Assembly (NCBI GenBank): GCA_944326485.1
Contig: CALVED010000003.1
Span: forward strand, 142,637-206,636
Direction of reading: 5' to 3'
Source of the DNA: Candidatus Gastranaerophilales bacterium
Lineage (GTDB): Bacteria > Cyanobacteriota > Vampirovibrionia > Gastranaerophilales > Gastranaerophilaceae
DNA: 64,000 nucleotides
The translations under genes and the position numbers were made by a program. The notes beneath the pieces are model-generated. The model searched no databases. It was not told the DNA's origin and saw only the letters and a list, made by a program, of their open reading frames with translations. Positions 1 through 9,008 of this stretch are shown one piece after another. The first letter of the stretch is position 1; every line of letters begins with the position of its first letter.

Positions 1-2022
1 AGCGGACAAACAAGCAAAGGCTAAAGCAAAAGCAAATAATGCAATAAATATATTTAACATACCTTTTTGAGCATATTCTGTACAAATTTTTACTACTTCT
101 TTTGAATTATCAACGTTAGCTTTTTTATCATCACAATCACCTAGCTTTATATTTTTTGAAATATATTCGACTGCTCTATAAGCTCCTGTAGTAACAGCCT
201 GCATAGATGCTCCCGAAAACCAATATATTACAGCTCCACCCATTAATAGACCTAAAACAGTATATGGATTTAATAAGTTTAAAATAGCTTCCGGCATAAT
301 ACCTAAAGTTTCTTTTATAACTAATATTAATGAAAATATCATTGTAGTTGCACCTACAACAGCAGTTCCAATTAAAACAGGTTTTGATGTTGCTTTAAAA
401 GTATTTCCTGCACCATCATTTTGCTCTAAATATTTTTTTGCCGTTTCAAAATTTGGGTCAAAACCAAACTCATCTTTTATTTCATTAGAAATATTTGGTA
501 TTTCTTCAATCAGAGATAATTCGTATACTGATTGTGCATTATCAGTAACGGGGCCATAGCTGTCTACAGCAATTGTAACAGGTCCCATACCCAAAAATCC
601 GAATGCTACAAGACCAAATGCAAATACAGATGAATATATCATTATCTCCGGCGATATATGAACACTTGCAAAATATGAAATTGTCATTAAAACAACAATA
701 ACAAGTCCAATCCAAAAACCTGAAAAATTACCTGATACAATACCAGAAAGTATTGTTAAAGAAGCACCACCTTCTTTTGAAGCAGTAACAACTTCACTTG
801 TATGCTTTGCTTTCGGGCTTGTAAATACCTTTGTAAATTCAGGAATTAAAGCTGCACCCAATGTACCACAGCTTATTATTATTGATAATGTTAACCATAA
901 TTTATTTGGCATATCACCAATTAAATAATGACTTACACAGAATGTCATAACAATTGATAATACTGATGTTAACCAAACTAAATTAGTCAAAGGTGCTTCA
1001 AAATCAAACTCTTGTTTATTTTTAAACAAAATATTATTTAATATTCCATTTATTCCATAAGCAACAACAGATGTTATTATCATTAAATATCTCATTACAA
1101 ATATCCAAGTTAATAATTGTATTTGATATTCAGGGAATACACCCAAAAGAATAAAACTAACAAGAGCAACACCAGTAACTCCATATGTTTCAAAGCCATC
1201 TGCAGTAGGTCCTATTGAATCACCTGCATTATCTCCTGTACAATCAGCTATTACACCAGGATTTCTAGGATCATCTTCTTTTATACCGAATTGTATCTTC
1301 ATCAAATCCGAACCAATATCAGCAATTTTTGTAAAGATACCGCCTGCAACCCTTAATGCTGAAGCACCTAGTGATTCACCTATAGCAAAACCTATAAAAC
1401 AAGCTCCTGCCAAGTGTCCTGGAACAAATAATAATATAAATAACATTACAATTAACTCAACGCTAACAAGCAATACACCAATGCTCATGCCGGCTTTTAG
1501 CGGAATATTCAATATATCCAATGGTTTATTTTTTAATGCAGTAAATGAAGTTCTTGCATTAGCTAAAGTATTCATTCTAATACCGAACCAGGCAACACCA
1601 TAAGAGCCCAGTATACCAATAACAGATGCCGCTAAAATTATAATAACATTTTTTATACTCATTTCCTGTAAAAATCCGAAATAAAATGCAATACATATTG
1701 CAATTAAAATTTCTAATACAATTAAAAATTTACCTTGTTGTATTAAATAGGTTTTACAAGTTTCAAAGATTGTATTTCCGATTTCAATCATGCATTTATG
1801 AGCTTTTATTGATTTAATTTGTCCATAAGCAATAAGTCCCCATATTAAACCTAAAACCGAAACTATAATTCCAGCAACAAGAAGATTGAAATTATTTCCA
1901 TCTATTTTGGGAACAATAAGATTTGCTTCTCCTGCCATTGCAGGCATACTCACCAAAAATATCGCAACTAATGCTGCATAAATTTTTGAAATTGAGTTTT
2001 GACATTTTTTAAAAAATGACAT
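1..2022 (-). CDS. hppA: Membrane-bound proton/sodium-translocating pyrophosphatase, C-terminus cut by window edge
   Basis: This enzyme couples hydrolysis of pyrophosphate to ion pumping across the membrane. The frame is open from the ATG at 2022 to base 1, giving 674 residues, so the stop and probably about 100 residues (including the usual GDPFKD region) lie outside. An N-terminal hydrophobic, signal-like stretch ends in AMAG, and many membrane helices follow. The substrate-site motifs are clear: DIGSDL, then EDDPRNPG and GDNAGD followed by ADGFETYG. The segment GNTFKAT has Lys at the position where K+-independent pumps carry Lys and K+-dependent ones Ala; the pumped ion cannot be assigned safely. 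The start has a good Shine-Dalgarno (AAGGAGAG) about 5 bases upstream and a TATAAT box at 2057-2062. It is transcribed alone, facing off the left edge. Confidence 0.95.
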   Translation of the reverse strand, partial: MSFFKKCQNSISKIYAALVAIFLVSMPAMAGEANLIVPKIDGNNFNLLVAGIIVSVLGLIWGLIAYGQIKSIKAHKCMIEIGNTIFETCKTYLIQQGKFLIVLEILIAICIAFYFGFLQEMSIKNVIIILAASVIGILGSYGVAWFGIRMNTLANARTSFTALKNKPLDILNIPLKAGMSIGVLLVSVELIVMLFILLFVPGHLAGACFIGFAIGESLGASALRVAGGIFTKIADIGSDLMKIQFGIKEDDPRNPGVIADCTGDNAGDSIGPTADGFETYGVTGVALVSFILLGVFPEYQIQLLTWIFVMRYLMIITSVVAYGINGILNNILFKNKQEFDFEAPLTNLVWLTSVLSIVMTFCVSHYLIGDMPNKLWLTLSIIISCGTLGAALIPEFTKVFTSPKAKHTSEVVTASKEGGASLTILSGIVSGNFSGFWIGLVIVVLMTISYFASVHISPEIMIYSSVFAFGLVAFGFLGMGPVTIAVDSYGPVTDNAQSVYELSLIEEIPNISNEIKDEFGFDPNFETAKKYLEQNDGAGNTFKATSKPVLIGTAVVGATTMIFSLILVIKETLGIMPEAILNLLNPYTVLGLLMGGAVIYWFSGASMQAVTTGAYRAVEYISKNIKLGDCDDKKANVDNSKEVVKICTEYAQKGMLNIFIALFAFALAFACLSA

Positions 2023-2056
2023 TTGACTCTCCTTTTTCTATCAATTACAAAAGTCT

Positions 2057-2085
2057 ATTATATAGTATTATTTAATTTTTAACTA
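2057..2085 (-). promoter_or_regulatory. Putative promoter of the pyrophosphatase gene
   Basis: On the minus strand a perfect TATAAT lies at 2062-2057. A poor -35 (TAGTTA) is found 17 bases further upstream. This would give a leader of roughly 28 bases carrying the AAGGAGAG ribosome-binding site. Confidence 0.4.
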
Positions 2086-2126
2086 CTAATTAAGAAATAT
2101 ATACAAATCTATAATTATATATTTCT

Positions 2127-2501
2127 TTATTCTGCAAAAATATCTAAGCCAATAGCTTGTTTTAATGTTTTTTTAACTTCACTAGACCAATCTATACCTT
2201 CAATTATTTCACCTTCATGTTCAGATACCGTTTTAATAATATTATCTTTAACTTGTGGATACTTTCTTATAAATTCACTCAATGGTATTGAACTTCTTAA
2301 ACCATTCCAACTTCTTTTTACAACCAGGTAATTGGAATATTCATTCTTACCTCCTAATGATACAGGTATAATATGTTCAATAGTTTTTGTATCATGCTGT
2401 TCAAATTTTTCTGCAGAATATGTACAAGTCTTAAATTTTTTTTTAAAAGTCTTTTTAGAAGAAAATGGACAATTATATAAACTAATAGATTTTATATTCA
2501 T
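2127..2501 (-). CDS. Small HNH-like protein
   Basis: A 124-residue basic protein. Residues 42-57 read EHIIPVSLGG-K-NEYSN, the core of an HNH/His-Me finger (E-H-I-I-P, then G-G and two Asn), as in HNH nucleases. The CxxC zinc pairs often flanking this motif are missing; only C11 and C26 occur. Its start has AGGAG about 12 bases upstream, a long spacing. It stands 52 bases downstream of the secreted protein gene on the same strand and no restriction or phage gene is near. A nuclease role is inferred from the motif alone; it could be a degenerate or non-catalytic member. Confidence 0.6.
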   Translation of the reverse strand: MNIKSISLYNCPFSSKKTFKKKFKTCTYSAEKFEQHDTKTIEHIIPVSLGGKNEYSNYLVVKRSWNGLRSSIPLSEFIRKYPQVKDNIIKTVSEHEGEIIEGIDWSSEVKKTLKQAIGLDIFAE

Positions 2502-2553
2502 AAATATATGTACTCCTATTTGAATAAGGAATCTAAATATATTTTTTGTTAAT

Positions 2554-3222
2554 TTAAAATCTAAATTTTGTAGAAAAATTTAACTGTGACTTTGCTGGTA
2601 AATTATCAGTAGAATATGTTTGACCAGCACCTAAGTTTAAGTCCATTCTTTCATCTTTAAATGGTTTTAAAGATAAAACTACTTCATTCTTTTTTTGTCT
2701 ATTTTGTAAATTATCAGAATACACATTTTTTATGGATACATGATTATTTAATTTTAATTCAGGAGCAAAAGAAACAGTTCCTGAATTATTAGATTTTAAA
2801 TCTAACTTATTTGGACTATACGCTGATGTAAAAGAAAATCTATCTTTCTTATATTTAGAATAAACAGATAAAGAATCACTCCACTCACCTGACGATGCTG
2901 TTGTTTTATATGTTGCGCCAAATAAAGTGTTCTTATTTAAATCTTTCTCTAAAGACTTTGAATATGATTTCTTTTGAGGTAATTGTCTATTTACATCTTG
3001 ATATAATAACTTATCATAGTTTCTTGCCATAGGTGCATCTTTTATACTTATATGATTATAATTGACTGTTCCTTTCTTAATATCATCAGACGAAGAAGCA
3101 TTAATATTATGTGAATCATCTAGATTTAAAAAAACAGCATTTGAATCATCTACATAATATCCATGAACTTGCAGCGTAATTCCAAATATACAAAATAGTA
3201 ATAATAAACATAGTTTCTTCAT
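2554..3222 (-). CDS. Secreted beta-rich protein, possibly outer-membrane
   Basis: I do not recognise a named family. With the start at 3222 the protein begins MKKLCLLLLFCIFG, a typical signal peptide. An in-frame upstream start at 3261 would lie inside the response-regulator gene and put a charged stretch ahead of the signal, so I reject it. The mature part (about 200 residues) is polar, without cysteines, and the last 100 residues alternate like amphipathic beta strands. The chain ends in F-R-F, and a terminal Phe is common in outer-membrane barrels. It follows the response-regulator gene by 17 bases and is probably co-transcribed with it. Localisation is an inference. Confidence 0.7.
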   Translation of the reverse strand: MKKLCLLLLFCIFGITLQVHGYYVDDSNAVFLNLDDSHNINASSSDDIKKGTVNYNHISIKDAPMARNYDKLLYQDVNRQLPQKKSYSKSLEKDLNKNTLFGATYKTTASSGEWSDSLSVYSKYKKDRFSFTSAYSPNKLDLKSNNSGTVSFAPELKLNNHVSIKNVYSDNLQNRQKKNEVVLSLKPFKDERMDLNLGAGQTYSTDNLPAKSQLNFSTKFRF

Positions 3223-3238
3223 ATTCACATTATATCTT

Positions 3239-3958
3239 TTATTTTGTCTTTTCAGAAACACCTTCAGGAATTAAACGGTATCCACCGCCATATATTGTTT
3301 CAATATATTTTTTACCATTTGAAATTTTATCAATTTTTGTTCTTATATGTCGCATATGAACTCTAATAGTTTCCACAGCATCATCTGAAGAATATCCCCA
3401 AACATCATTTAATATTTTTGCACTCGAAACCATATTCCCATAATTTTGCATTAATAAATTAACAATATCAAATTCAATTGGTGTAACTTTTGCTATTTTT
3501 CCATTAATTTCAATTGAATATGTTTCCGGAATTAATGTTATATCTCCTTTTGTAAGAACTTCTTTTTCAACAAAAGATTTTGGAATATTATTAGAACGTT
3601 TTAATAAAGCTTTAATACGAACTAAAAGTTCTTCCATTTCAAAAGGTTTTACCAAATAGTCATCAACACCAATATTAAAACCTTGAACTTTATTTTGAAG
3701 CATATTTAATGCAGTAAGCATAATAATAGGAATATCTTTTGTAGATGCATTTTCTCTTAATCTTTTTGCTACAGTATACCCATCAACTTCAGGCATCATT
3801 ACATCTAAAACAATTAGATCAGGTAATTCTTGTTTTGCAAGAGCAAATCCTTTATTACCGTCAAAAGCTGTTATAACATTATAATATGCTAATTCTAAAT
3901 TAACTTTAATTAATTCATTTATTGCCTGATCATCATCAATTACTAATATTTTAACCAT
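3239..3958 (-). CDS. OmpR/PhoB-family response regulator
   Basis: A two-component DNA-binding regulator of 239 residues. The receiver domain (about 1-120) has the acidic triad D8/D9, phosphoacceptor D52 in LDVMMPE, T82 and K104 in LVKPF. The winged-helix output domain (about 135-230) has the typical LTPxEFxxxxLL-like helix and ends with GGGYRL. It resembles the regulators cyanobacteria use (RpaA/RpaB type), but I do not assign a symbol. Its start codon lies within the end of the upstream glycosyltransferase gene (8-base overlap), with AAGG six bases upstream, so the two are translationally coupled. No histidine kinase gene is adjacent; the only kinase in the window is at 30313-31995. Confidence 0.93.
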   Translation of the reverse strand: MVKILVIDDDQAINELIKVNLELAYYNVITAFDGNKGFALAKQELPDLIVLDVMMPEVDGYTVAKRLRENASTKDIPIIMLTALNMLQNKVQGFNIGVDDYLVKPFEMEELLVRIKALLKRSNNIPKSFVEKEVLTKGDITLIPETYSIEINGKIAKVTPIEFDIVNLLMQNYGNMVSSAKILNDVWGYSSDDAVETIRVHMRHIRTKIDKISNGKKYIETIYGGGYRLIPEGVSEKTK

Positions 3959-4880
3959 ATATTACCTTCAACATTATTTTTAGTCTATCATAAAAAGAAT
4001 GATTACTTACAACATTTTTCTTTCCCTTAGCTATAATCAGTTGAGCTAAATTAGTATTAGTTAAATAAAATCTAATTTTATCAATTAACTCAAAGTCAGT
4101 ACTATAAGTTTCAATTTCTTTACCATTTTCAAAATTTTTAACTAAAATATCACTATAAGGAGCTATTAAAAAACCGCCAGAAGCTAATATTTCAAAACAT
4201 CTATAGTTTATTTTTTTATTTTTATTACTTAACATATCTATATTCACTTTAGAGTGAGAATATATATATGATAATTCCTTTTGATTTTCTACATACCCTC
4301 TATAAGATTCTCTATATAAATCAATATATTTTGAATCTAAAAAATTATTTTTATAAATTTCGTCTACACTTTTATAAAAATCATAAGAACGACAAAAAAT
4401 ATTTATTATTCCAAAGTTATAAACAATTTTAGATAATAACTGTTCTCTATTTAAATAAGCAGGGTTACCTGCAAAAGTTATTAAATACTTATATCCAGTA
4501 AATTTTCTTTTATAGTCTTGTGCTTGAACTGCAGGAATTATACTGTATTTTTTCTTTTTATTCTCATATGAAAAACAATATGAGTTATTTCTATTTCTAA
4601 GTTTTGAAGGAATATCTTCTATATCTTCAGCATAATTTATAATTTTTGTTTTCTCACATTTTATACTTTCAAAAAAAGAAATTAATTCGTTAACTTGTTT
4701 AACATCACTCCAAAAAATAAAAATGATTTCAGGAGATATCCTATTAATTTCATTTATATTTAAATCATAAATTTTTTTCTCAAAAACAAAATATGATAAA
4801 TCCCGAAATGCAGAAGAAAAACCTTTTGAAATATACTTACTTTTGTTATTATCAGGTATTATTACAAGAACTTTATCCAT
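3951..4880 (-). CDS. CgeB-like glycosyltransferase
   Basis: A 309-residue cytoplasmic protein. The C-terminal third (about 200-309) matches the Glyco_trans_1_2 / CgeB pattern: YRCFEILASGGFLI, then a nucleotide-sugar binding region, then IAKGKKNVVSNHSFYDRL near the end. The N-terminal half has the Rossmann-like alternation expected of a GT-B fold. The sugar donor and acceptor cannot be deduced. It is the first gene of a probable operon with the response regulator, which starts inside its last codons, and the secreted protein beyond it. Confidence 0.75.
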   Translation of the reverse strand: MDKVLVIIPDNNKSKYISKGFSSAFRDLSYFVFEKKIYDLNINEINRISPEIIFIFWSDVKQVNELISFFESIKCEKTKIINYAEDIEDIPSKLRNRNNSYCFSYENKKKKYSIIPAVQAQDYKRKFTGYKYLITFAGNPAYLNREQLLSKIVYNFGIINIFCRSYDFYKSVDEIYKNNFLDSKYIDLYRESYRGYVENQKELSYIYSHSKVNIDMLSNKNKKINYRCFEILASGGFLIAPYSDILVKNFENGKEIETYSTDFELIDKIRFYLTNTNLAQLIIAKGKKNVVSNHSFYDRLKIMLKVIYG

Positions 4881-4924
4881 TCTTATATTGTATCAGTATT
4901 TAATTATAAATAAAAGAAAATTTA

Positions 4925-5794
4925 TTATTTCGCATTTTTCTCATAACTCAAAGGTTTACCAAATAGCATACGACCCAGCCCCATTCTCTTTTTTAATGTA
5001 TTTTTTACACCTTCTGTAATCTCATCAACATTTTTAATTGTCATTTGAGTTTGACATAATACTGAATTGACAATAGGTAAGGTTGTTTTATCTATTTGAT
5101 TTGTAATTTCATTAAGATTTGATGTAATTTCTTTTATATTTTCTGTTGTATCTTTTATATTGCCAACTGAAGATGAAACTGTATTACTATCTAAAGAATC
5201 GCTTAAATTATCTGAAATTTTTTCTAAATTAGTAGTAGTATTTGAAAGATTTTTAGCTGCAATTTTAATATCAGGAGAACAATCAGCAATAATTCCTTTT
5301 ATTTCAACAAAAATATCACTTAAATTTTTAACAGCAGTATTTGCACTTTCTATTAAATTAGTCGCATCATCAACAATAACATCAATATCATCACCACTGA
5401 ATTTTTCATCTAACAATGAATTAATATCTTTTGTTATAATTCCTTTAACCTGATCATTATTCTTTAACTTAATTAATGAAGGATCATCAGGATACAATAT
5501 ACTAACATAGCCATTTGACTTCTTTTTATTAATTCTAACAGTTATATTTGACGGAAAATTAACTTTACTTGCTTTTAACTTTAATTTTAAGTAAGTATTT
5601 ATATAATCCTTATCCGGATATATTTTTGTAGTTCTACCGACCTTGAAACCTTTATAATAAACATTCATTTGCTTTTCAAAAGGTTCAAGTTCATCAAACT
5701 TTACTATTATATTTATAAATGCAAAACGGTTATACAAGAATATAATAGAAAATACTATAAAGATTATAATTAATACTATATATATTTTTTTCAT
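4925..5794 (-). CDS. MCE/MlaD-domain lipid-binding protein
   Basis: A 289-residue membrane-anchored protein. One N-terminal transmembrane helix (about 4-21) is followed by an MCE domain (about 28-115) with the usual Y-x-G-x-x-V-G pattern (YYKGFKVGRT). The rest is a long polar helical tail rich in Asn, Asp, Ser and Thr, as in periplasmic MCE proteins that form lipid-transfer tubes between inner and outer membrane. In cyanobacteria and chloroplasts the equivalent (TGD2) works with an MlaE permease and MlaF ATPase; neither lies nearby. It is 44 bases upstream of the glycosyltransferase gene on the same strand. Confidence 0.87.
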   Translation of the reverse strand: MKKIYIVLIIIFIVFSIIFLYNRFAFINIIVKFDELEPFEKQMNVYYKGFKVGRTTKIYPDKDYINTYLKLKLKASKVNFPSNITVRINKKKSNGYVSILYPDDPSLIKLKNNDQVKGIITKDINSLLDEKFSGDDIDVIVDDATNLIESANTAVKNLSDIFVEIKGIIADCSPDIKIAAKNLSNTTTNLEKISDNLSDSLDSNTVSSSVGNIKDTTENIKEITSNLNEITNQIDKTTLPIVNSVLCQTQMTIKNVDEITEGVKNTLKKRMGLGRMLFGKPLSYEKNAK

Positions 5795-5850
5795 ACTTAT
5801 ATATAATAAAAATCAAATAAATTTTACTATAACCCAATCAGCTAAACTAA

Positions 5851-6696
5851 CTACCTATTTATTTTATTTAATTTAAATTTAACAAGATAATTAACAAAAA
5901 CTAATGGCAATCTTGAAACAAAATCAGCAAGATAAGATAAAAAGCCTACATTATAAGATAATTTTGGATTTTTAGAATTAATTATTTTTACAACTGTATT
6001 AACAACAAAAGAAGAATCAATGCCCTTCATATTGTTTTCAAGTGCATTTTTTTCTAAATAAAGCATCTCTTTTTTATACTTAATTAAGTCTTTTTCATTT
6101 AATTCAGAAAATAACTCTTTTGTTTTATCAACTGATTTCTTCCATATTGGAGTACAAATAGCAGCAGGCTTAACTGAAACAACTTTTATATTATCTTTAT
6201 TTTCAATTAATAATGAGTTAAATAATATATCCAAAGCTCTTTTAGATGCACAATATGCAGATATAAAAGGGAATATGCCTGTCGATGCCATTGAACTAAC
6301 ATTAATAATTAATCCATTTTTTAAAAATGGAAGAAATTTTTGAGCAACTGCAACTGCTCCAAATGTATTAACATCGAATTGTTCTTTTAATCTTTTTACA
6401 CTTAAAAATTCAATAGGACCTGCAACTACAATACCCGCATTATTTATTAGTACATCAATTTTATCAGTATGCTTAATTATGAACCAAAAAGCTTTATCAA
6501 TACTTGATTGATTTGTTACATCAATATAGACCCCTGTTATATTTTCATTAAGTGATTCTATTTCATTTTTGTCAATTTTTCTTCTTACACCAGCAAAAAC
6601 TTTATTTCCATCTTTCGCAAGCTTAATTGCAACTTCTCTACCAATACCTGAAGATGCACCTGTAATAAAAATTACCTTTGATTTTTTATTTTTCAT
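5851..6696 (-). CDS. Short-chain dehydrogenase/reductase
   Basis: A classical SDR of 281 residues. The NAD(P)-binding motif TGASSGIG is at 12-19, NNAG at 85-88, and the catalytic residues Ser134/135, Tyr148 and Lys152 (YCASK) are all present. A basic residue pair after strand 2 (VRRK) favours NADPH. The C-terminal 60 residues extend beyond the core and end with a hydrophobic, basic segment, as in membrane-associated lipid- or steroid-type SDRs. The substrate is unknown. It diverges from yraN, with only 42 bases between the two starts. Confidence 0.88.
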   Translation of the reverse strand: MKNKKSKVIFITGASSGIGREVAIKLAKDGNKVFAGVRRKIDKNEIESLNENITGVYIDVTNQSSIDKAFWFIIKHTDKIDVLINNAGIVVAGPIEFLSVKRLKEQFDVNTFGAVAVAQKFLPFLKNGLIINVSSMASTGIFPFISAYCASKRALDILFNSLLIENKDNIKVVSVKPAAICTPIWKKSVDKTKELFSELNEKDLIKYKKEMLYLEKNALENNMKGIDSSFVVNTVVKIINSKNPKLSYNVGFLSYLADFVSRLPLVFVNYLVKFKLNKINR

Positions 6697-6726
6697 AACA
6701 AATAATTATTTAACACAAAACTTTGA

Positions 6727-6738
6727 TATAATCAAATT
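6727..6738 (+). promoter_or_regulatory. TATAAT box placing the yraN transcript start at its ATG
   Basis: A perfect TATAAT at 6727-6732 is followed six bases later by the ATG at 6739. Normal spacing puts the first transcribed base at or next to the start codon. No Shine-Dalgarno fits in between, so translation would be leaderless. No convincing -35 is visible. Confidence 0.5.
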
Positions 6739-7101
6739 ATGTTTAACAACAATATTGAAATTGGGAAAAAAGGTGAAGAAATTGCCAAGAATTATTTCAT
6801 AAATCTTGGCTATAAAATTATTGATACAAATTGGCATTATTCAAAAAATGCAGAAATAGATATTATTGCTCTAGATAAAGATTGTATTATTTTTGCTGAA
6901 GTTAAAACAAGAACTAACTTAAATTATGGTCATCCTTTTGAAGCTATAGATTACAAAAAATTAGAGAAAATACATAAAGCAATATTAGGCTATTTATCTA
7001 ATGCAAAGCAAAAATACAAAAATTACAGAATTGACGGCATTGCAATAATTGGATTAAATAATCCTAAAATAGAACATTTAAAAAATATTGGACAATATTA
7101 A
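6739..7101 (+). CDS. yraN: YraN/UPF0102 family nuclease-like protein
   Basis: A 120-residue protein of the UPF0102 family, related to Holliday-junction resolvase-like PD-(D/E)xK folds. The N-terminal IGKKGEEIAKNYF, then E39-x-D41 (AEIDIIA) and E54-x-K56 (AEVKTRT), are the family's signature acidic and lysine residues. The length is normal. The molecular role is not established. Its stop codon overlaps the stop of the convergent surE gene. A promoter box sits directly upstream of the ATG, so it may be translated from a leaderless message. Confidence 0.92.
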   Translation: MFNNNIEIGKKGEEIAKNYFINLGYKIIDTNWHYSKNAEIDIIALDKDCIIFAEVKTRTNLNYGHPFEAIDYKKLEKIHKAILGYLSNAKQKYKNYRIDGIAIIGLNNPKIEHLKNIGQY

Positions 7102-7889
7102 GACCAATCACAAATACCTGAATTACATAATGCTTTTTCAAGTTCTGGAATAACAGAGTCTAAGGTCATTTCAAAAGTAATAGGCGTAACTGATACTTTA
7201 TTCCATCTTAAAGCATTAATATCAGAGTCGTCATTATCACAATGTTTAATAAGTTCACCCGCCATCCAATAATAAACTTTTCCTCTAGGGTCGACTCTTT
7301 TATCATACTCATCAGTAAACATTTTACCGCCAAGACGCGTTATTGCGACTCCAGCCAAATCTTCCGGCATTAATCCTGGAACATTTACATTTAATATTGT
7401 TTTTTTAGGAAAATTAAAATCTTTTATCTTATGTACAAATTTTGACATAAATATAGCGACATTTTTAAATAGCTCCGGTTCTGAAGACATACTGGCAAGT
7501 GACACGGCTATGCTGGGATATCCCATCATAGCACCTTCCATAGCACAACTTACAGTACCAGAGTATAAAATATCAGAACCCAAATTAGGTCCGTGGTTAA
7601 TTCCTGAAATTATTAAATCAGGCTTCTCATTATCATTTAAAATAGCATTAATACCTATTTTTACACAATCTCCAGGGGTTCCGCTTGTTATCCATATTCT
7701 TTTTGCACCAAATCTTGAATCTAATTCTTCAACACGAATCGGTGTATGAAGTGTCAATGAATGACCTGCCGCACTTCTTTCTCTATCAGGAGCTATAACA
7801 TAAACATCATGTTCTTTACTTAATTCAGTAGTTAAAGCCTTTATACCTTCAGCCATAACTCCATCATCATTTGATAATAATATTTTCAT
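7098..7889 (-). CDS. surE: 5'/3'-nucleotidase SurE
   Basis: A metal-dependent nucleoside monophosphate phosphatase (263 residues, full length). The opening MKILLSNDDG carries the metal-binding Asp pair D8/D9. Ser39 in RERSAAGHSLT, the SGINHGPNLG motif and SGTVSCAMEGA are all intact. SurE recycles nucleotides and can degrade short polyphosphate in some species. It is the last gene of a minus-strand group after aroC, aroK and aroB, 33 bases from aroB; no functional link to shikimate synthesis is known. Confidence 0.96.
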   Translation of the reverse strand: MKILLSNDDGVMAEGIKALTTELSKEHDVYVIAPDRERSAAGHSLTLHTPIRVEELDSRFGAKRIWITSGTPGDCVKIGINAILNDNEKPDLIISGINHGPNLGSDILYSGTVSCAMEGAMMGYPSIAVSLASMSSEPELFKNVAIFMSKFVHKIKDFNFPKKTILNVNVPGLMPEDLAGVAITRLGGKMFTDEYDKRVDPRGKVYYWMAGELIKHCDNDDSDINALRWNKVSVTPITFEMTLDSVIPELEKALCNSGICDWS

Positions 7890-7922
7890 ATAAACCCCTT
7901 TTTTCTTATGACTATATATTTT

Positions 7923-9008
7923 TTATATTCCACTTAAAATATATTTTTTATCAATATTATTTTTAAAGGCGACTTCTTTAAATCCAACAGGCATAACAAA
8001 ATTAATATTACCGTCAGAAACTTTTTTATCACTTTTCATTGCATCATAAAATAATTCTTCATCTAATTTGATTTGAAAATCTGTAACTAAATTATAATCA
8101 CTTAATAATTTTGTTGCTCTATTATAATAATCTCTGTTTATTGTTCCTGTTTCTAAAGCTAAATCAAAGATAATTTTCATTCCTATAGAAACTGCTTCAC
8201 CATGAGTAAAATACCTGTAATCGGTAACAATTTCTAAAGCATGCGCATATGTATGACCGAAATTAAGAATTGCTCTTAATCCTTTTTCTTTCTCGTCTTT
8301 ATTAACAACACTACTTTTTAGCAAACAACATATTTTTATTAATTTTTTAAGAACTTCATGATTTTTACTGAAAATTTCATTTCTATGAGTTTCAAGAAAT
8401 TCAAAAAAATGATAATCAACATCAGCTTTACAGCTTTTTTCTATAAATGCATATTTCAATACCTCAGATAGACCTGTTTTAAATTGTCTGTCATCAAGAG
8501 TATTTAAAGTATTAGTATCAGCAATAACCAATTTAGGCTGATAAAAGCTACCAATAACATTTTTACTCAATTTATGATTAACTGCAACTTTCCCGCCAAC
8601 TGAAGAATCAACTTGAGCTAAAAGAGTTGTCGGAACTTGAATATAATCAATACCCCTTTGATATATTGCAGCAGCAAAACCAGCCATATCACCAATTACA
8701 CCACCACCCAAAGCAATAATTGCATCTTTACGTTCTATTTTTAATTTAAGAGCTTTGTCTATTATTAAACCTAAAACTTCTATATTTTTATATTCTTCAC
8801 CATCAGGTAATACAATGACTTCAGCAAAATCAGTATCAAAAGTACTTCCATACAATGAAAAAACTTTTTCATTTGTAACAACTAAAAACCTATTTGCTCT
8901 TGTATAATTCTTAATTAATTCATAAGGATTATCAAGTAAATTTTCACCTATTAGTATAGGATATGAACTTCCCGGTGTCGGATTAATCTTAACTTGAATA
9001 TTTTCCAT
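7923..9008 (-). CDS. aroB: 3-Dehydroquinate synthase
   Basis: This NAD- and metal-dependent enzyme converts DAHP to 3-dehydroquinate, the second step of the shikimate pathway. The 361-residue chain has PDGEEYKN, the glycine-rich GGGVIGDMAGF, the active-site stretch PTTLLAQVDSSVGGKVA and the metal-binding NFGHTYAHALE. The length and motifs are normal. The gene overlaps the end of aroK by 20 bases, so the two are translationally coupled. Confidence 0.97.
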   Translation of the reverse strand: MENIQVKINPTPGSSYPILIGENLLDNPYELIKNYTRANRFLVVTNEKVFSLYGSTFDTDFAEVIVLPDGEEYKNIEVLGLIIDKALKLKIERKDAIIALGGGVIGDMAGFAAAIYQRGIDYIQVPTTLLAQVDSSVGGKVAVNHKLSKNVIGSFYQPKLVIADTNTLNTLDDRQFKTGLSEVLKYAFIEKSCKADVDYHFFEFLETHRNEIFSKNHEVLKKLIKICCLLKSSVVNKDEKEKGLRAILNFGHTYAHALEIVTDYRYFTHGEAVSIGMKIIFDLALETGTINRDYYNRATKLLSDYNLVTDFQIKLDEELFYDAMKSDKKVSDGNINFVMPVGFKEVAFKNNIDKKYILSGI

